Positions 16,950-26,542 of a stretch of DNA of 64,000 bases are shown here, in pieces; position 1 is the first letter of the stretch, and every line of letters starts with the position of its first letter. Source of the stretch: Parvularculales bacterium. Its GTDB lineage: Bacteria > Pseudomonadota > Alphaproteobacteria > JAPOUT01 > JBAJNM01. Where the stretch lies: contig JBAJNM010000002.1 in assembly GCA_036881865.1 (NCBI GenBank), positions 1 to 64,000 of the forward strand, given 5' to 3'. A model generated the notes under the pieces. It was not told the origin of the DNA, did not search any database, and worked only from the letters and a program-made list of their open reading frames with translations. The translations under genes and the position numbers were made by a program.

Positions 16950-17342
16950 CTACCGGGCGCGCAAAACGAAACTTACAGGGGCATCTTTCCCACAATCGCC
17001 CGTGCGCAGATCAAGGACAACGCCGCGCGCATTGAACCATTCTCCCAAGGCCTGCAAACGGTTTTCATGAAGTTTTCTGACGGCCTCGTCCCCAAAAACA
17101 CCCATCGCGACTATCGGATGGCAATGATCAAGCACTAACCGGCCCCTTCGGGCAAGACCTGCCTGAAGCGCCGCATCAAGATCATTGGGTCCGGCCTGTG
17201 GGTCGGCACTTTGCGGATCGAAAACAATTTTCCATGACTGTTGCTGAATATCCTCAGCAACAACTGAAACCGGAGTATCCCTCGAGGTGCACCCGATGAG
17301 TAAGGACCCCAGTACAACAGTTGCCAGAATTGCTTTATTCAT
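16950..17342 (-). CDS. Small lipoprotein of unknown function
   Basis: 130-aa protein with a lipoprotein signal peptide: MNKAILATVVLGSLLIGC, with the lipobox cysteine at residue 18, so it should be diacylated and membrane-attached. The mature part has two further cysteines (HCHP near residue 74 and GDCG near 117) that could form a disulphide. The segment KLHENRLQALGEWFNARGVVLD is faintly reminiscent of the helix-strand part of OmpA-like domains, but too short to assign. It is transcribed alone, between an aldehyde dehydrogenase and RhlE. No function is proposed. The 235 bp between 16714 and 16950 show nothing recognisable. Confidence 0.65.
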   Translation of the reverse strand: MNKAILATVVLGSLLIGCTSRDTPVSVVAEDIQQQSWKIVFDPQSADPQAGPNDLDAALQAGLARRGRLVLDHCHPIVAMGVFGDEAVRKLHENRLQALGEWFNARGVVLDLRTGDCGKDAPVSFVLRAR

Positions 17343-17476
17343 TTTTTGATACCTCTATACTTGACTTGTTTACCCATAGCCGGTTTCCAGAGAGATTAAT
17401 ATAAACTAACGGCAGATCAAAAGGTAGGGTTGGAAGAAAACGGAGCCGGCCTGACCCCTAAACCGGTCAGGGTGAC

Positions 17477-18865
17477 TTACCCGCTGTTTGTAGGAATGGG
17501 TGGCCTGAGCAGAAAGTCAGGCAGATGGGCGTTGCTTTCAGGCTCATCCGGGACTTCTTTTTGCCCCTGAGCGTTGGCCCGTTGCCGCCTGTCATCCTTT
17601 TTAGGCCGATTGCCTTTTTTGGCAGATGTCTTCTTTTGCCCGCTGCGGCCTTCCGGGTCAGGAGAAGTCTGTTGGCGTTTTGCAGCCTGTGCACGCCCCC
17701 GACTGCGTTTGCGGGGTTGTGTCTCCTCCGTGCCGGCATCTTTATCAATATTGTGTCCTGTGTGAGAGTCAATTTTGCGGCCAATAAGAGTTTCAATAGC
17801 TTCAATATATTTGATATCGCGGGGGGTAACGAGAATGAAGGCACGTCCCGTTCGTCCAGCCCGGCCCGTACGGCCTATGCGGTGAATGTAATCTTCCGCA
17901 TGGGTTGGTACGTCAAAATTAAAGACATGGCTAACCTCGGGGATATCCAGCCCGCGGGCGGCTACATCGCTGGCTACCAGAAGGGTTGTTTCGCCGTTTC
18001 TAAATTTATTGAGGGTCTGTAGACGGATGTGCTGGTGCATATCACCGTGCAGAGCGCCGATATTGAAATTGCTCTTTTCGAGAGTACGTTGAAGAGATGA
18101 GACATCGCGTTTGCGGTTACAGAAAATAAGGCCGCTTTCTATCTTTTCTTCCCGCAAGATTTTTTCAAGAGCGCGGTTCTTATTGTCTGTCCCTACGGTA
18201 ATCATAAACTGCGTAATGGTGCTTGCCGCAGATGTCGGGGGTGAAACTTCAATACGCTCAGCGCCCTGCAAAAAATTCTCCGACAAACGCTGAATCTCCG
18301 GTGGCATAGTCGCCGAAAAAAGAAGCGTCTGGCGGGTAAAAGGTATTTTTTTGCAAATCTCTTCAATGTCCGGAATGAAGCCCATGTCCAGCATCCGGTC
18401 AGCTTCATCAATAACCAAAATCTGAACTCCATTGAGCATCACCTTGCCACGCTGGAAGTGATCCAACAGCCGGCCGGGTGTGGCAATAAGAACATCAACG
18501 CCCCGGTCCAGATTTCTGTCCTGTTCAGTAAATGACACACCTCCGATGAGGAGGGCCATGGTGAGTTTGTGGTTTTTTCCATATTTTTCGAAATTTTCGG
18601 AAACCTGAACGGCCAACTCGCGTGTTGGCTCCAGAATAAGCGACCGGGGCATACGGGCCCGGGCGCGGCCACGTGCCAGCCGGTCAATAATCGGTAGAGT
18701 AAAAGAAGCCGTTTTTCCCGTACCGGTCTGAGCAATCCCCAAAACATCGCGTCCTTTCAGGATGGTAGGAATGGCGTTTTCCTGAATGGGGGTCGGGGTC
18801 GTATAGCCAGCCGTTTCAATGGCGTCTAAAAGGGCGCTATCCAATCCGAGTTCTTTGAATGTCAT
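17477..18865 (-). CDS. rhlE: DEAD-box ATP-dependent RNA helicase RhlE
   Basis: Cytoplasmic RNA helicase of 462 aa, in the RhlE/DeaD group by overall order. It has the Q motif (GYTTPTPIQENAIP), motif I AQTGTGKT (45-52), PTRELA, the DEAD box (VIDEADRML), motif III SAT, and motif VI HRIGRTGRAG. After the two RecA-like domains (to about 370) there is a basic, low-complexity tail rich in Arg, Lys and Gln, common in RhlE proteins and used to hold RNA. Such helicases assist ribosome assembly and RNA turnover, especially in the cold. It stands alone. The 250 bp upstream to parE (18866-19115) contain no recognisable gene and presumably its promoter. Confidence 0.92.
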   Translation of the reverse strand: MTFKELGLDSALLDAIETAGYTTPTPIQENAIPTILKGRDVLGIAQTGTGKTASFTLPIIDRLARGRARARMPRSLILEPTRELAVQVSENFEKYGKNHKLTMALLIGGVSFTEQDRNLDRGVDVLIATPGRLLDHFQRGKVMLNGVQILVIDEADRMLDMGFIPDIEEICKKIPFTRQTLLFSATMPPEIQRLSENFLQGAERIEVSPPTSAASTITQFMITVGTDNKNRALEKILREEKIESGLIFCNRKRDVSSLQRTLEKSNFNIGALHGDMHQHIRLQTLNKFRNGETTLLVASDVAARGLDIPEVSHVFNFDVPTHAEDYIHRIGRTGRAGRTGRAFILVTPRDIKYIEAIETLIGRKIDSHTGHNIDKDAGTEETQPRKRSRGRAQAAKRQQTSPDPEGRSGQKKTSAKKGNRPKKDDRRQRANAQGQKEVPDEPESNAHLPDFLLRPPIPTNSG

Positions 18866-19115
18866 ATTGATTGAAAGGGCTACAGTGCGCTCAAGAGCGG
18901 TTTTGCGCTACGATGGCGCATACGAAAAAACATATTCTCTTATACCAGAGTAGAACTCTTATCGAGTGGTTGAGCAGATCTCTATTATCAGAGTTCCTGT
19001 TTAGCGGGAAGGCCTAAGCCTGTACCGGTAAATGTAGCAGATTCTATTTTTATGTCAAGGTGCCACGGTGAAGACGTTTTACCGGTCATTAATTTGTTAG
19101 TCATTAATATTGTGT

Positions 19116-21254
19116 TCAGATATCAAGGCCGTCGGCAAAAGCAGCGCGTTCCTGTATGAATGCAAACCGGTGTTCCGGCTTAACGCCCATCAGATGATTA
19201 ATAAGCGTGTTTGTGTTTTTGCGGTGCCGGTCGGGCGTTGTAACGCGCAATAAAGTGCGGGTTTCCGGACTCATGGTCGTTTCCCGAAGCTGGGCCGGAA
19301 GCATTTCACCAAGTCCTTTAAAGCGGCCGATATCTACGTTCCTGCGCTTGTCAAAGGCTGTCTCCAGTAATTCATCCTTGTGAGTGTCATCTCTGGCGTA
19401 GGCCGTGCGGGCCCCCTGAGAAAGGCGGTAGAGAGGCGGGACGGCAAGGTAAAGATGCCCGTTGTTAATTAAATCCGGCGTCTGGGTGTAAAAGAAGGTC
19501 ATCAACAAAGAAGCAATATGAGCGCCGTCCACATCGGCATCCGTCATAATGACGACTTTTTCATAGCGCAACGCGCCTTCTTTATAGTTGCGTCCCACGC
19601 CACAACCCAATGCTAAAACAAGGTCGGCAATTTGCTGGTTCTGGTGCAGTTTACTCTCGCCGGCGCTGACAACATTAAGGATTTTGCCACGCAGGGGAAG
19701 CACCGCCTGAGTATGGCGGTTGCGTGCCTGTTTGGCTGATCCTCCGGCACTGTCACCTTCCACAATAAAAATCTCAGCCCCTTCCGCTTCATTGATAGCG
19801 CAGTCGGCAAGTTTACCGGGCAAGCGTAATTTGCGGGTGGCCGACTGGCGGTTGACTTCACGCTCTTTACGGGAACGCAACCGCTCTTCCATGCGCTCAA
19901 CAACCCATTCCAGCAAACTGTCCGCCTGACCCGGGGCTGCCGTAAGCCAGTGCTCAAAATGATCACGGATGGTGTTTTCAACGAGGCGGGTGGCTTCGGC
20001 ACTGACCAGTTTTTCTTTGGTTTGCCCCTGAAATACAGGTTCCTGAATGAAGATCGATAAAATGGCGCTCGCTGTGCCAAGAACATCATCGGCTGTAATC
20101 CTGGCGGCGCGTTTATGGCCGGAAAGATCTCCGTAGGCCCGCAACCCTTTTGCCAGGGCCGTGCGTAACCCTTGTTCATGGGAACCACCTGCGGGTGTTG
20201 GAATGGTATTGCAGTAAGAGTGCAGAGCATTGTTTGTATCACTGACCCAGGCAATGGCCCATTCTACAGCACCGCCGCCTTTTGGTTTATCGATGCGTCC
20301 GCAAAACGGAGCGGCGGTGACCGTTGTCTTGCCGCCTAATAAGGCTGCCAGATAATCCTGCAGGCCGTTGGGAAAATGAAGCTGCGCTTTGGCCGGCGTA
20401 TCACCGTGCTGTTGTGGGCATTGCCAGTTAATTTTTACATTGCCAAACAGATAAGCCTTGTCGCGAGCCGTGTGATAAAGGGCGGTCGAATTAAAACGTG
20501 CCGTCTTACCAAAAATCTCCGGGTCCGGATGAAACCTAATGGCGGTGCCGCGCCGGTTGCCGGTTTTTCCCTTTTTGCTTAAGGAGGATGTTGGTTGACC
20601 CCGTTTATAACGTTGCTGATAGAGCGTCTTATTGCGTATAACTTCTACCTCAAGCCAGTCGGACAGGGCGCTAACGACAGAAACCCCCACACCATGGAGG
20701 CCACCGCTAGTTTCATAAGCGTTACCGTTAAATTTTCCACCAGCGTGGAGAGTAGTCATGATCACTTCAAGGGCGGATTTCTTTTTGTAGCGGGGGTGAG
20801 CATCCACCGGAATACCCCGGCCATTATCAACAATTGTTAAGGAACCGTCTTTATGGAGGGTTATGTCTATGCGGGAAGCATGATGGGCAATGACCTCATC
20901 CATGGCATTGTCCAGAACTTCGGCAAAAAGATGATGAAGCCCCCGTTCATCGGTTCCTCCGATATACATGCCGGGCCGGCGGCGAACCGGCTCCAGCCCT
21001 TCCAGAACTTCGATATCACGTGCGTCATAAGAGGAGGAGGATGCAGAACTGCCGGTTTTACGTGTGTTCCCGGTTTTTTTTGCCGTTCTGACTGACGTTT
21101 TTTTAGTAGCGGTCTTTTTAGTTTTAACTTTAGATGCAGATTTGCGAGATGCGGGTTTGCGCGTGCTCTGAGACGCAAAAAGGTCAAGGTTTTTTTGAGC
21201 AGGAGCTTTAGAGGCTTTAGACGTTTTAGATGTTCTGGTTTTGCGTGTCGGCAT
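19116..21254 (-). CDS. parE: DNA topoisomerase IV subunit B with basic N-terminal extension
   Basis: ATPase subunit of topoisomerase IV (decatenation), 712 aa. The GHKL ATPase motifs are EVLDNAMDE, DNGRGIPV and GLHGVGVSVVSAL. The transducer follows, then the TOPRIM domain with EGDSAGGSAKQARNR and DADVDGAHI, and the C-terminal KGLGEM stretch. The ParE rather than GyrB call rests on the short form without a TOPRIM insertion and on similarity to alphaproteobacterial ParE. Residues 1-75 are an unusual low-complexity Lys/Ala/Thr/Ser extension (for example KTKKTATKKTSVRTAKKTG) resembling a histone H1 tail, ahead of the normal start at YDARDIEVLEGLEPVR. parC is not in the window. Confidence 0.93.
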   Translation of the reverse strand: MPTRKTRTSKTSKASKAPAQKNLDLFASQSTRKPASRKSASKVKTKKTATKKTSVRTAKKTGNTRKTGSSASSSSYDARDIEVLEGLEPVRRRPGMYIGGTDERGLHHLFAEVLDNAMDEVIAHHASRIDITLHKDGSLTIVDNGRGIPVDAHPRYKKKSALEVIMTTLHAGGKFNGNAYETSGGLHGVGVSVVSALSDWLEVEVIRNKTLYQQRYKRGQPTSSLSKKGKTGNRRGTAIRFHPDPEIFGKTARFNSTALYHTARDKAYLFGNVKINWQCPQQHGDTPAKAQLHFPNGLQDYLAALLGGKTTVTAAPFCGRIDKPKGGGAVEWAIAWVSDTNNALHSYCNTIPTPAGGSHEQGLRTALAKGLRAYGDLSGHKRAARITADDVLGTASAILSIFIQEPVFQGQTKEKLVSAEATRLVENTIRDHFEHWLTAAPGQADSLLEWVVERMEERLRSRKEREVNRQSATRKLRLPGKLADCAINEAEGAEIFIVEGDSAGGSAKQARNRHTQAVLPLRGKILNVVSAGESKLHQNQQIADLVLALGCGVGRNYKEGALRYEKVVIMTDADVDGAHIASLLMTFFYTQTPDLINNGHLYLAVPPLYRLSQGARTAYARDDTHKDELLETAFDKRRNVDIGRFKGLGEMLPAQLRETTMSPETRTLLRVTTPDRHRKNTNTLINHLMGVKPEHRFAFIQERAAFADGLDI

Positions 21255-21401
21255 GAAGAAGCTCAGGGTGACTCCCGGGGCGAATCAAAGAATGGTTCCG
21301 GCAGTTTAAAGGGGCAGGGAGTATCCCCCAAGAACTGTCTTGCAAATTTACCGTTTTTTGTCATTCTTGAGGATATAGAGACAAGAACGGGGATATTGAC
21401 C

Positions 21402-22700
21402 ATGACACTGATTGCTTCTTCTTTAAGACTGCCGTGTGGTGCCGTTTTGAAAAACCGGTTGGCGAAGGCTGCCATGACAGAAGGGTTGGCAGACCCGCTC
21501 AACAGGGCTACGGCACGCCATGTAAACTTGTATCATCGTTGGTCTACCGGAGGAGCGGGGATGCTTTTAACGGGGAATGTGCAGGTAGACCGGCGGTATC
21601 TGGAGCGCCCCGGCAATGTTGCTATTGACGGACAGCAGGCTAATGAGGCCATGGAGGCCCTGCGGCTCTTTGCGGCGGCCGGCACGGCGGCCGGCAATCA
21701 TTGCTGGATGCAAATAAGTCATGCCGGCCGTCAGACACCGGCATCGGTCAATCCGGAACCTGTCGGTCCCTCTGACATTGGCCTTTCGATGCCGGGCGGG
21801 CAGTTTGGTAAACCCCGTGCCCTTAAGAATACGGAGATTGAAGAGGTCATAGAGCGTTTTGCCTCTGCAGCCCGTGTAGCACGGGATACAGGATTTACAG
21901 GTGTTCAAATTCATGGCGCTCATGGTTATCTGATCAGCGAGTTTCTTTCACCTGATGTCAATGTTCGTGATGATGAGTGGGGCGGGTCTTTAGAAAACCG
22001 GGCACGCCTGTTGCTGTCCGTTGTACGGGCCGTGCGGGATGCCGTGGGCGCAGACTTTCCGGTAGCTCTCAAACTCAATTCGGCAGATTTTCAAAAGGGC
22101 GGTTTTGCTCCGGAAGACTCCCTGCAAGTTGTGCGCTGGCTCAATGATGAAGGCATAGATTTATTAGAAATATCCGGTGGTACTTACGAGCAACCACGCA
22201 TGGTGGGCAGTGACTCGATGACCCTTAATCCGGAACTTAGTGAAACCCGTCGTGAAAGCACCCTTGCCCGTGAGGCGTATTTTCTGGAATATGCCAAAGA
22301 CATTCGCGAGGTAGCCGGCATGCCATTAATGGTAACCGGAGGTTTTCGCACCAAGGGGGCCATGGAGGCGGCCCTTGAGGCCGATGCTCTTGATGTTATC
22401 GGGATCGGGCGGCCTCTTTGTGTAGATCCTTCTTTTCCTAACAGACTCCTGAACGGGTCGGTTACGGAAGGACCCCGTTTTGAGAAAAGTTTACGGATTG
22501 GCCCGGGCTTTTTAGGCCCGAATAGTTCTGTCAATCTGATTAAAGCTCTCAATGGCTGGGGAGCACAGGGATGGTTCTGCCTTCAACTTATCCGCATGGG
22601 AGACGGCAAAAACCCGGACATCAAAATGGGCGCGTTACGCGCTTTTATAAATTATCAGAAAAACGAAACGGCTACAGCAAAGGCGCTATTGCAAGAATAA
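21402..22700 (+). CDS. NADH:flavin oxidoreductase (Old Yellow Enzyme family)
   Basis: FMN-binding TIM-barrel oxidoreductase, 432 aa, without the Fe-S/FAD extension of full-length 2,4-dienoyl-CoA reductase. Landmarks are the N-terminal LPCGAVLKNRLAKAAM, QISHAGRQ, the active-site HGAHGYLISEFLSPDVN with its His pair, EWGGSLENRARLL, and a phosphate-binding MVTGGF with GIGRPL. Members reduce activated C=C bonds of enones and related compounds. The ATG at 21402 was chosen because the frame extends upstream into parE's start region without family similarity, and MTLIASSLRLPCG is the normal N-terminus. The physiological substrate is unknown. Confidence 0.9.
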   Translation: MTLIASSLRLPCGAVLKNRLAKAAMTEGLADPLNRATARHVNLYHRWSTGGAGMLLTGNVQVDRRYLERPGNVAIDGQQANEAMEALRLFAAAGTAAGNHCWMQISHAGRQTPASVNPEPVGPSDIGLSMPGGQFGKPRALKNTEIEEVIERFASAARVARDTGFTGVQIHGAHGYLISEFLSPDVNVRDDEWGGSLENRARLLLSVVRAVRDAVGADFPVALKLNSADFQKGGFAPEDSLQVVRWLNDEGIDLLEISGGTYEQPRMVGSDSMTLNPELSETRRESTLAREAYFLEYAKDIREVAGMPLMVTGGFRTKGAMEAALEADALDVIGIGRPLCVDPSFPNRLLNGSVTEGPRFEKSLRIGPGFLGPNSSVNLIKALNGWGAQGWFCLQLIRMGDGKNPDIKMGALRAFINYQKNETATAKALLQE

Positions 22701-22732
22701 CGCAAACCAAAAAAGGCGTTATTGCAAGACTA
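22679..22732 (+). repeat. Imperfect 21-bp direct repeat at the end of the OYE gene
   Basis: The last codons and stop of the oxidoreductase (22679-22699) are repeated 33 bp later (22712-22732) with two mismatches: AAAGGCGCTATTGCAAGAATA versus the same with T and C. Between the copies AATAACGC and GCGTTATT (22696-22703 and 22717-22724) can pair as an 8-bp hairpin. No T-run follows on the plus strand, so it is at best a weak bidirectional terminator for this gene and glnA. Confidence 0.5.
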
Positions 22733-22747
22733 AACCGTTAACCAACC

Positions 22748-24157
22748 CTAGACGGAATAGTACATATCAAACTCAACAGGATGAGGCGTCATCTTATAGC
22801 GTTCCGCTTCTTCTTTCTTGAGTTCAAGGTAACTGTCTATCTGACCGTCCGTGAAGACGTCGCCTTGTTTCAAAAACTCGCGATCCTCGTCCAACGCATC
22901 ACAGGCCTGTCGTAGCGAAGCGCATACGTGCGGCATCAGGTCCAGTTCTCTTTTGGATAAGAAGTACAGATTTTTGTCTGAAGGTTCACCCGGGTCAATT
23001 TTGTTGACAATCCCATCGAGCCCCGCCATCAACATAGCAGAGAACGCCAAATAGGGATTGGCCGCAGGGTCGGGGAAGCGGATTTCAATCCGCTTACCGG
23101 ACGGCGAATGGGAAACCGGAATACGGCAGGATGCCGACCGGTTATGAGCGGAATAAGTCAGCAACACCGGTGCTTCATATCCGGCCACCAAACGCTTGTA
23201 GCTATTGGTCGTGGGATTTGCGAAGGCGTTAATGGCGCGGGCGTGTTTGATAATACCGCCGATGTAATAAAGACATTCTTGTGAAAGCCCGGCGTATTGG
23301 TCTCCGGCAAACAAAGGCTTACCGCCTTTCCAGATCGATTGATGACAATGCATGCCGGTTCCATTGTCGCCGTAAACGGGTTTAGGCATGAAGGTTGCCG
23401 TCTTGCCGAAAGAGTGCGCTACGTTATGCACTACATATTTGTATTTCTGGACGTCATCGGCAATGTTCGTCAGTGTGTTAAAGGTAATGCCTAGTTCATG
23501 CTGCCCGGCAGCCACTTCATGGTGATGTTTTTCTACCGATACACCCATTTCGGTCATAACGCTCAGCATTTCGGAACGTAAATCCTGTTCTGCATCGACA
23601 GGAGGTGTCGGGAAATATCCGCCTTTCGTGCGGGGGCGATGCCCCATGTTGCCGGTTTCATAGGGAGTGTCCATATTGCTGGGTAATTCTCTGCCGTCCA
23701 GCATAAAACCCGTGTTGTAGGGATCTACCGAGAAGAGAACACTATCAAAGATAAAAAACTCAGGTTCCGGACCGAAAAAAACCTGATCGCCTATACCGGT
23801 CTCTTTGAGGTATTCTTCAGCCGCTTTAGCCGTATTGCGGGGGTCACGATCATAAGGTTTCGTATTGCCGGGTTCGAAAATGTCGCACATCAGCACAAGA
23901 GTAGGCTGGGCGAAGAAAGGATCAACCACGGCACTTTCCGCATCAGGCATGAGCAACATGTCTGATTTGTCAATGCTACGCCAGCCGGCAATGGAGGAGC
24001 CGTCAAAAGGAATCCCGTTTTTGAAGGCGCTGGCATCCATCATAGAGGCGTCCATGGTGAGATGCTGCCATTTACCGCGTGGATCGGTAAAACGGATGTC
24101 AACGAATTTGATGCCCTTCTCCTTGATTGTTTTCTGAATGGTATCCACAGCCGCCAT
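22748..24157 (-). CDS. glnA: Glutamine synthetase type I
   Basis: Dodecameric ATP-dependent ammonia-assimilating enzyme, 469 aa, exactly the usual GSI length. Visible motifs are [12 protein letters not shown], the catalytic [24 protein letters not shown] (ATP/glutamate site), the [12 protein letters not shown] loop and [15 protein letters not shown] near residue 397 carries the tyrosine modified by adenylyltransferase GlnE. The ATG at 24157 (AAGGATAATCGCC before it) gives the standard MAAVDTIQK start; an in-frame extension upstream lacks family support. glnB (PII), which commonly precedes glnA in Alphaproteobacteria, is not adjacent: the upstream neighbour is a divergent thiolase-like gene. 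Confidence 0.97.
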   Translation of the reverse strand: MAAVDTIQKTIKEKGIKFVDIRFTDPRGKWQHLTMDASMMDASAFKNGIPFDGSSIAGWRSIDKSDMLLMPDAESAVVDPFFAQPTLVLMCDIFEPGNTKPYDRDPRNTAKAAEEYLKETGIGDQVFFGPEPEFFIFDSVLFSVDPYNTGFMLDGRELPSNMDTPYETGNMGHRPRTKGGYFPTPPVDAEQDLRSEMLSVMTEMGVSVEKHHHEVAAGQHELGITFNTLTNIADDVQKYKYVVHNVAHSFGKTATFMPKPVYGDNGTGMHCHQSIWKGGKPLFAGDQYAGLSQECLYYIGGIIKHARAINAFANPTTNSYKRLVAGYEAPVLLTYSAHNRSASCRIPVSHSPSGKRIEIRFPDPAANPYLAFSAMLMAGLDGIVNKIDPGEPSDKNLYFLSKRELDLMPHVCASLRQACDALDEDREFLKQGDVFTDGQIDSYLELKKEEAERYKMTPHPVEFDMYYSV

Positions 24158-24342
24158 GGCGATTATCCTTTTTTTATGATGGGTACGGTTGACCCGCAAT
24201 CAGGGCTCTATTTGGCACGATATGAGCATTCTGTAAAGGGTTTTGAGGTCATTTATAGCATTTTGTTCTATCCGGCAGTCCTGATAAACTCACTCAGGGA
24301 GCCGATGTAATCTCACGGAAAGAAAGAGAGAAGAGGGAAAGT

Positions 24343-25920
24343 ATGCCGGATAAAAAGATGATGCCAGATAGGTTGATTGATGAGCGGACACCGGTTCTGG
24401 TGGGCTGTGGGCAGCGGGTTCAGAAGGGTGGGGCGTTGGAGGAAGCAAAATCACCTCTCACGCTTATGTCCGAGGCCGCCCGGTTGGCGGCTAAAGATAG
24501 TGGTCTGGGCGACAGGCTCCGGGGTGAGGTGGACAGCGTGTGTGTGGTGCGATTTATCATAGATTCACCCGGCGTACGTGAGTTTCCTTTCGGGCGTTAC
24601 ACCAACCCTCCGGCGACGTTGGCAAGACTGACGGGAACCAAACCGGACAGGTTGTTCTACGGACCAACCGGTGGAAACTCACCGCAATATCTCATTAATG
24701 CCATGGCTGACCGTATCGCCGAAGGAGAGGTGAACGTCGCTCTCGTGGGAGGGGGCGAATGTTTTTTCAGTTTCATGAAGGCTATGGGCAAGGGGATAAC
24801 GCTGGATTGGGGAGATGATCCGGGAGGTGATTGCATTAACCTCGGGGTTGAACGGGATGGGGTGAGTACGGTTGAGCGTACCCATGGATTGCAGTTTCCG
24901 GTCAATGCTTATCCGTTATTCGAGAATGGCATCCGGCATCACAAAAAACGTAAGAGTGAAGCCCACCGGTTCAAGTTGGGAGAGTTGTTTGCGCCCTTCT
25001 CCGAGGTTGCTGCCCATCATCCACAAGCGTGGTTTCCGGTAGCGCGCAGCGCGGAGGAAATTGCAACCCCCGGACCGGATAACCGCTATGTGGGTTTTCC
25101 TTATACGAAATATATGAACGCCGTCATGCAGGTAGACCAGGCAGCCTGCGTTGTGATGATGGCCTATGGTGTGGCGCAGGCTTTGAATATTCCTAAAGAG
25201 AAATACGTGTTTCTCCACGGGGGGGCAGAAGCCAATGACATCTGGCATGTAACGGAAAGAGTGAACTATCACAGTTCTCCGGCCATTCGCACCATAGGAC
25301 GCAAGGCGCTGGATATGGCCGGGTGGCGTATTGATGATGTTGATTATTTTGATATCTATTCGTGTTTTCCCTCGGCCGTTCAAATTGCCCGGGAAGCATT
25401 GGGCATTGCCGATGATGACCTACGCTCCTTAACGGTAACAGGCGGTTTGCCTTATTTTGGGGGTGCGGGAAACAGTTACGTTATGCACTCGGTAGCAACC
25501 ATGATGGACAGGCTCCGCGCCAAACCCGGCTCCCGGGGAATATGCACGGCCAACGGGTGGCATCTGACCAAGCATGCCATCGGGCTTTACTCAACAACGC
25601 CGAGGGAAGGCACGTGGCAACGTGAGGAGGCCTCTACTTATCAGGCCGAGATTGACAATGAACCCCATCCGGTAGCAGTGGACCATCCTCGGGGCGCTGC
25701 CCGTGTGGAAACCTATACGGTCGTACACAACCGAAACGGTCCTCATATCGGCCTTGTTATCGGACGGCTGGAAGATGGCAACGGACGTTTTATTGCCCAT
25801 ACGCCATCAGAGCCCGGGATGTGGTCTGACATGATGACCCGTGACTGGTTTGACCTCCCCGGTCATGTCGGGGCCGGTGAAGATGGCCGCAATATCTTTA
25901 CACCGGGTGGCAGTGCGTGA
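24343..25920 (+). CDS. Thiolase-superfamily (acetyl-CoA acetyltransferase-like) protein
   Basis: 525-aa member of the SCP-x/thiolase-like family. The thiolase fold is seen in PVLVGCGQRV, the ALVGGGECF strand, YFDIYSCFPSAVQ and GLPYFGGAGNSYVMH. The position of the N-terminal nucleophilic cysteine reads GPTGGNSPQ, with no Cys, while the C-terminal region keeps ICTANGWHLTKHAIG. This non-canonical active site is typical of the subfamily annotated as acetyl-CoA acetyltransferase, so ordinary thiolysis is doubtful. The C-terminal 100 residues form an extra beta-rich domain. It starts a closely packed group: histidine phosphatase, NAD(P)HX repair enzyme and GNAT follow with gaps of a few tens of nt or overlap. 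Confidence 0.85.
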   Translation: MPDKKMMPDRLIDERTPVLVGCGQRVQKGGALEEAKSPLTLMSEAARLAAKDSGLGDRLRGEVDSVCVVRFIIDSPGVREFPFGRYTNPPATLARLTGTKPDRLFYGPTGGNSPQYLINAMADRIAEGEVNVALVGGGECFFSFMKAMGKGITLDWGDDPGGDCINLGVERDGVSTVERTHGLQFPVNAYPLFENGIRHHKKRKSEAHRFKLGELFAPFSEVAAHHPQAWFPVARSAEEIATPGPDNRYVGFPYTKYMNAVMQVDQAACVVMMAYGVAQALNIPKEKYVFLHGGAEANDIWHVTERVNYHSSPAIRTIGRKALDMAGWRIDDVDYFDIYSCFPSAVQIAREALGIADDDLRSLTVTGGLPYFGGAGNSYVMHSVATMMDRLRAKPGSRGICTANGWHLTKHAIGLYSTTPREGTWQREEASTYQAEIDNEPHPVAVDHPRGAARVETYTVVHNRNGPHIGLVIGRLEDGNGRFIAHTPSEPGMWSDMMTRDWFDLPGHVGAGEDGRNIFTPGGSA

Positions 25921-25924
25921 CCTC

Positions 25925-26512
25925 ATGCCAAGAATAATTATGGTACGACATGGACGTGCGGCCGCTCACTGGACGCAAGACCGTGACCCGGGGCTGGACG
26001 AGCATGGCCATGCACAGGCCGGGCAAGCCGTAGCAACCATTGAGGGTTTATTGATTGCTTCCCCACCGGAGGTATCTGTGCTGACAAGTCCTTTATTAAG
26101 GTGCCGTGAAACGGCAGCTCCTCTGGAGCGGCATTGGCAGACAGAGGCAACGGTATGTGCGGGGGTTTCTGAAATACCGTCACCGGACAATCTTTCTCTG
26201 GAGAGCAGGGGACCCTGGCTACAGCGCATTATGAGCGGCAGCTGGCAGGATGCCAACTCTGATCCCGACAGTAAAGGGATAGCGTTATCCCGGTGGCGGA
26301 GCGGTGTTATAAAGGTCCTTACGGGTTGTACTGCGGACGCTGTCATCTTTAGTCATTTTGTGGCTATCAACGTAGCAGCAGGTTTTGCCCGGGGAATCGA
26401 TGATGTTGTCTCCTTTCGGCCCGACAACGGGTCATGCACGGTTTTTGAAAGTGACGGAAGTGCTTTGCATCTCGTGAAGCAGGGGCATGAGGCGCAAACG
26501 CAAGTTAACTGA
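25925..26512 (+). CDS. Histidine phosphatase family protein
   Basis: Phosphoglycerate-mutase-like phosphatase of 195 aa. The catalytic RHG motif is MVRHGRAAAHW, with the phospho-accepting His at residue 9. The second conserved segment SPLLRCRETAAPL is present, and IFSHFVAINVAAG supplies the later catalytic His. ATG at 25925 is used. A GTG 12 nt upstream, overlapping the thiolase-like stop, is equally possible. The substrate (a phosphorylated metabolite or phosphoprotein) cannot be predicted. The tight spacing with the flanking genes suggests one transcript. Confidence 0.85.
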   Translation: MPRIIMVRHGRAAAHWTQDRDPGLDEHGHAQAGQAVATIEGLLIASPPEVSVLTSPLLRCRETAAPLERHWQTEATVCAGVSEIPSPDNLSLESRGPWLQRIMSGSWQDANSDPDSKGIALSRWRSGVIKVLTGCTADAVIFSHFVAINVAAGFARGIDDVVSFRPDNGSCTVFESDGSALHLVKQGHEAQTQVN

Positions 26513-26542
26513 TTGACAGAAATTGACGGGAAAGGGTTCCCC

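Noticed and set aside
24213-24228. Sigma-54-like TGGCAC-N5-GAGCA upstream of glnA
   Set aside because: It is on the plus strand, pointing away from glnA toward the thiolase-like gene, and the -12 element is imperfect (GAGC rather than TTGC). It was tempting because glnA is often NtrC-regulated.
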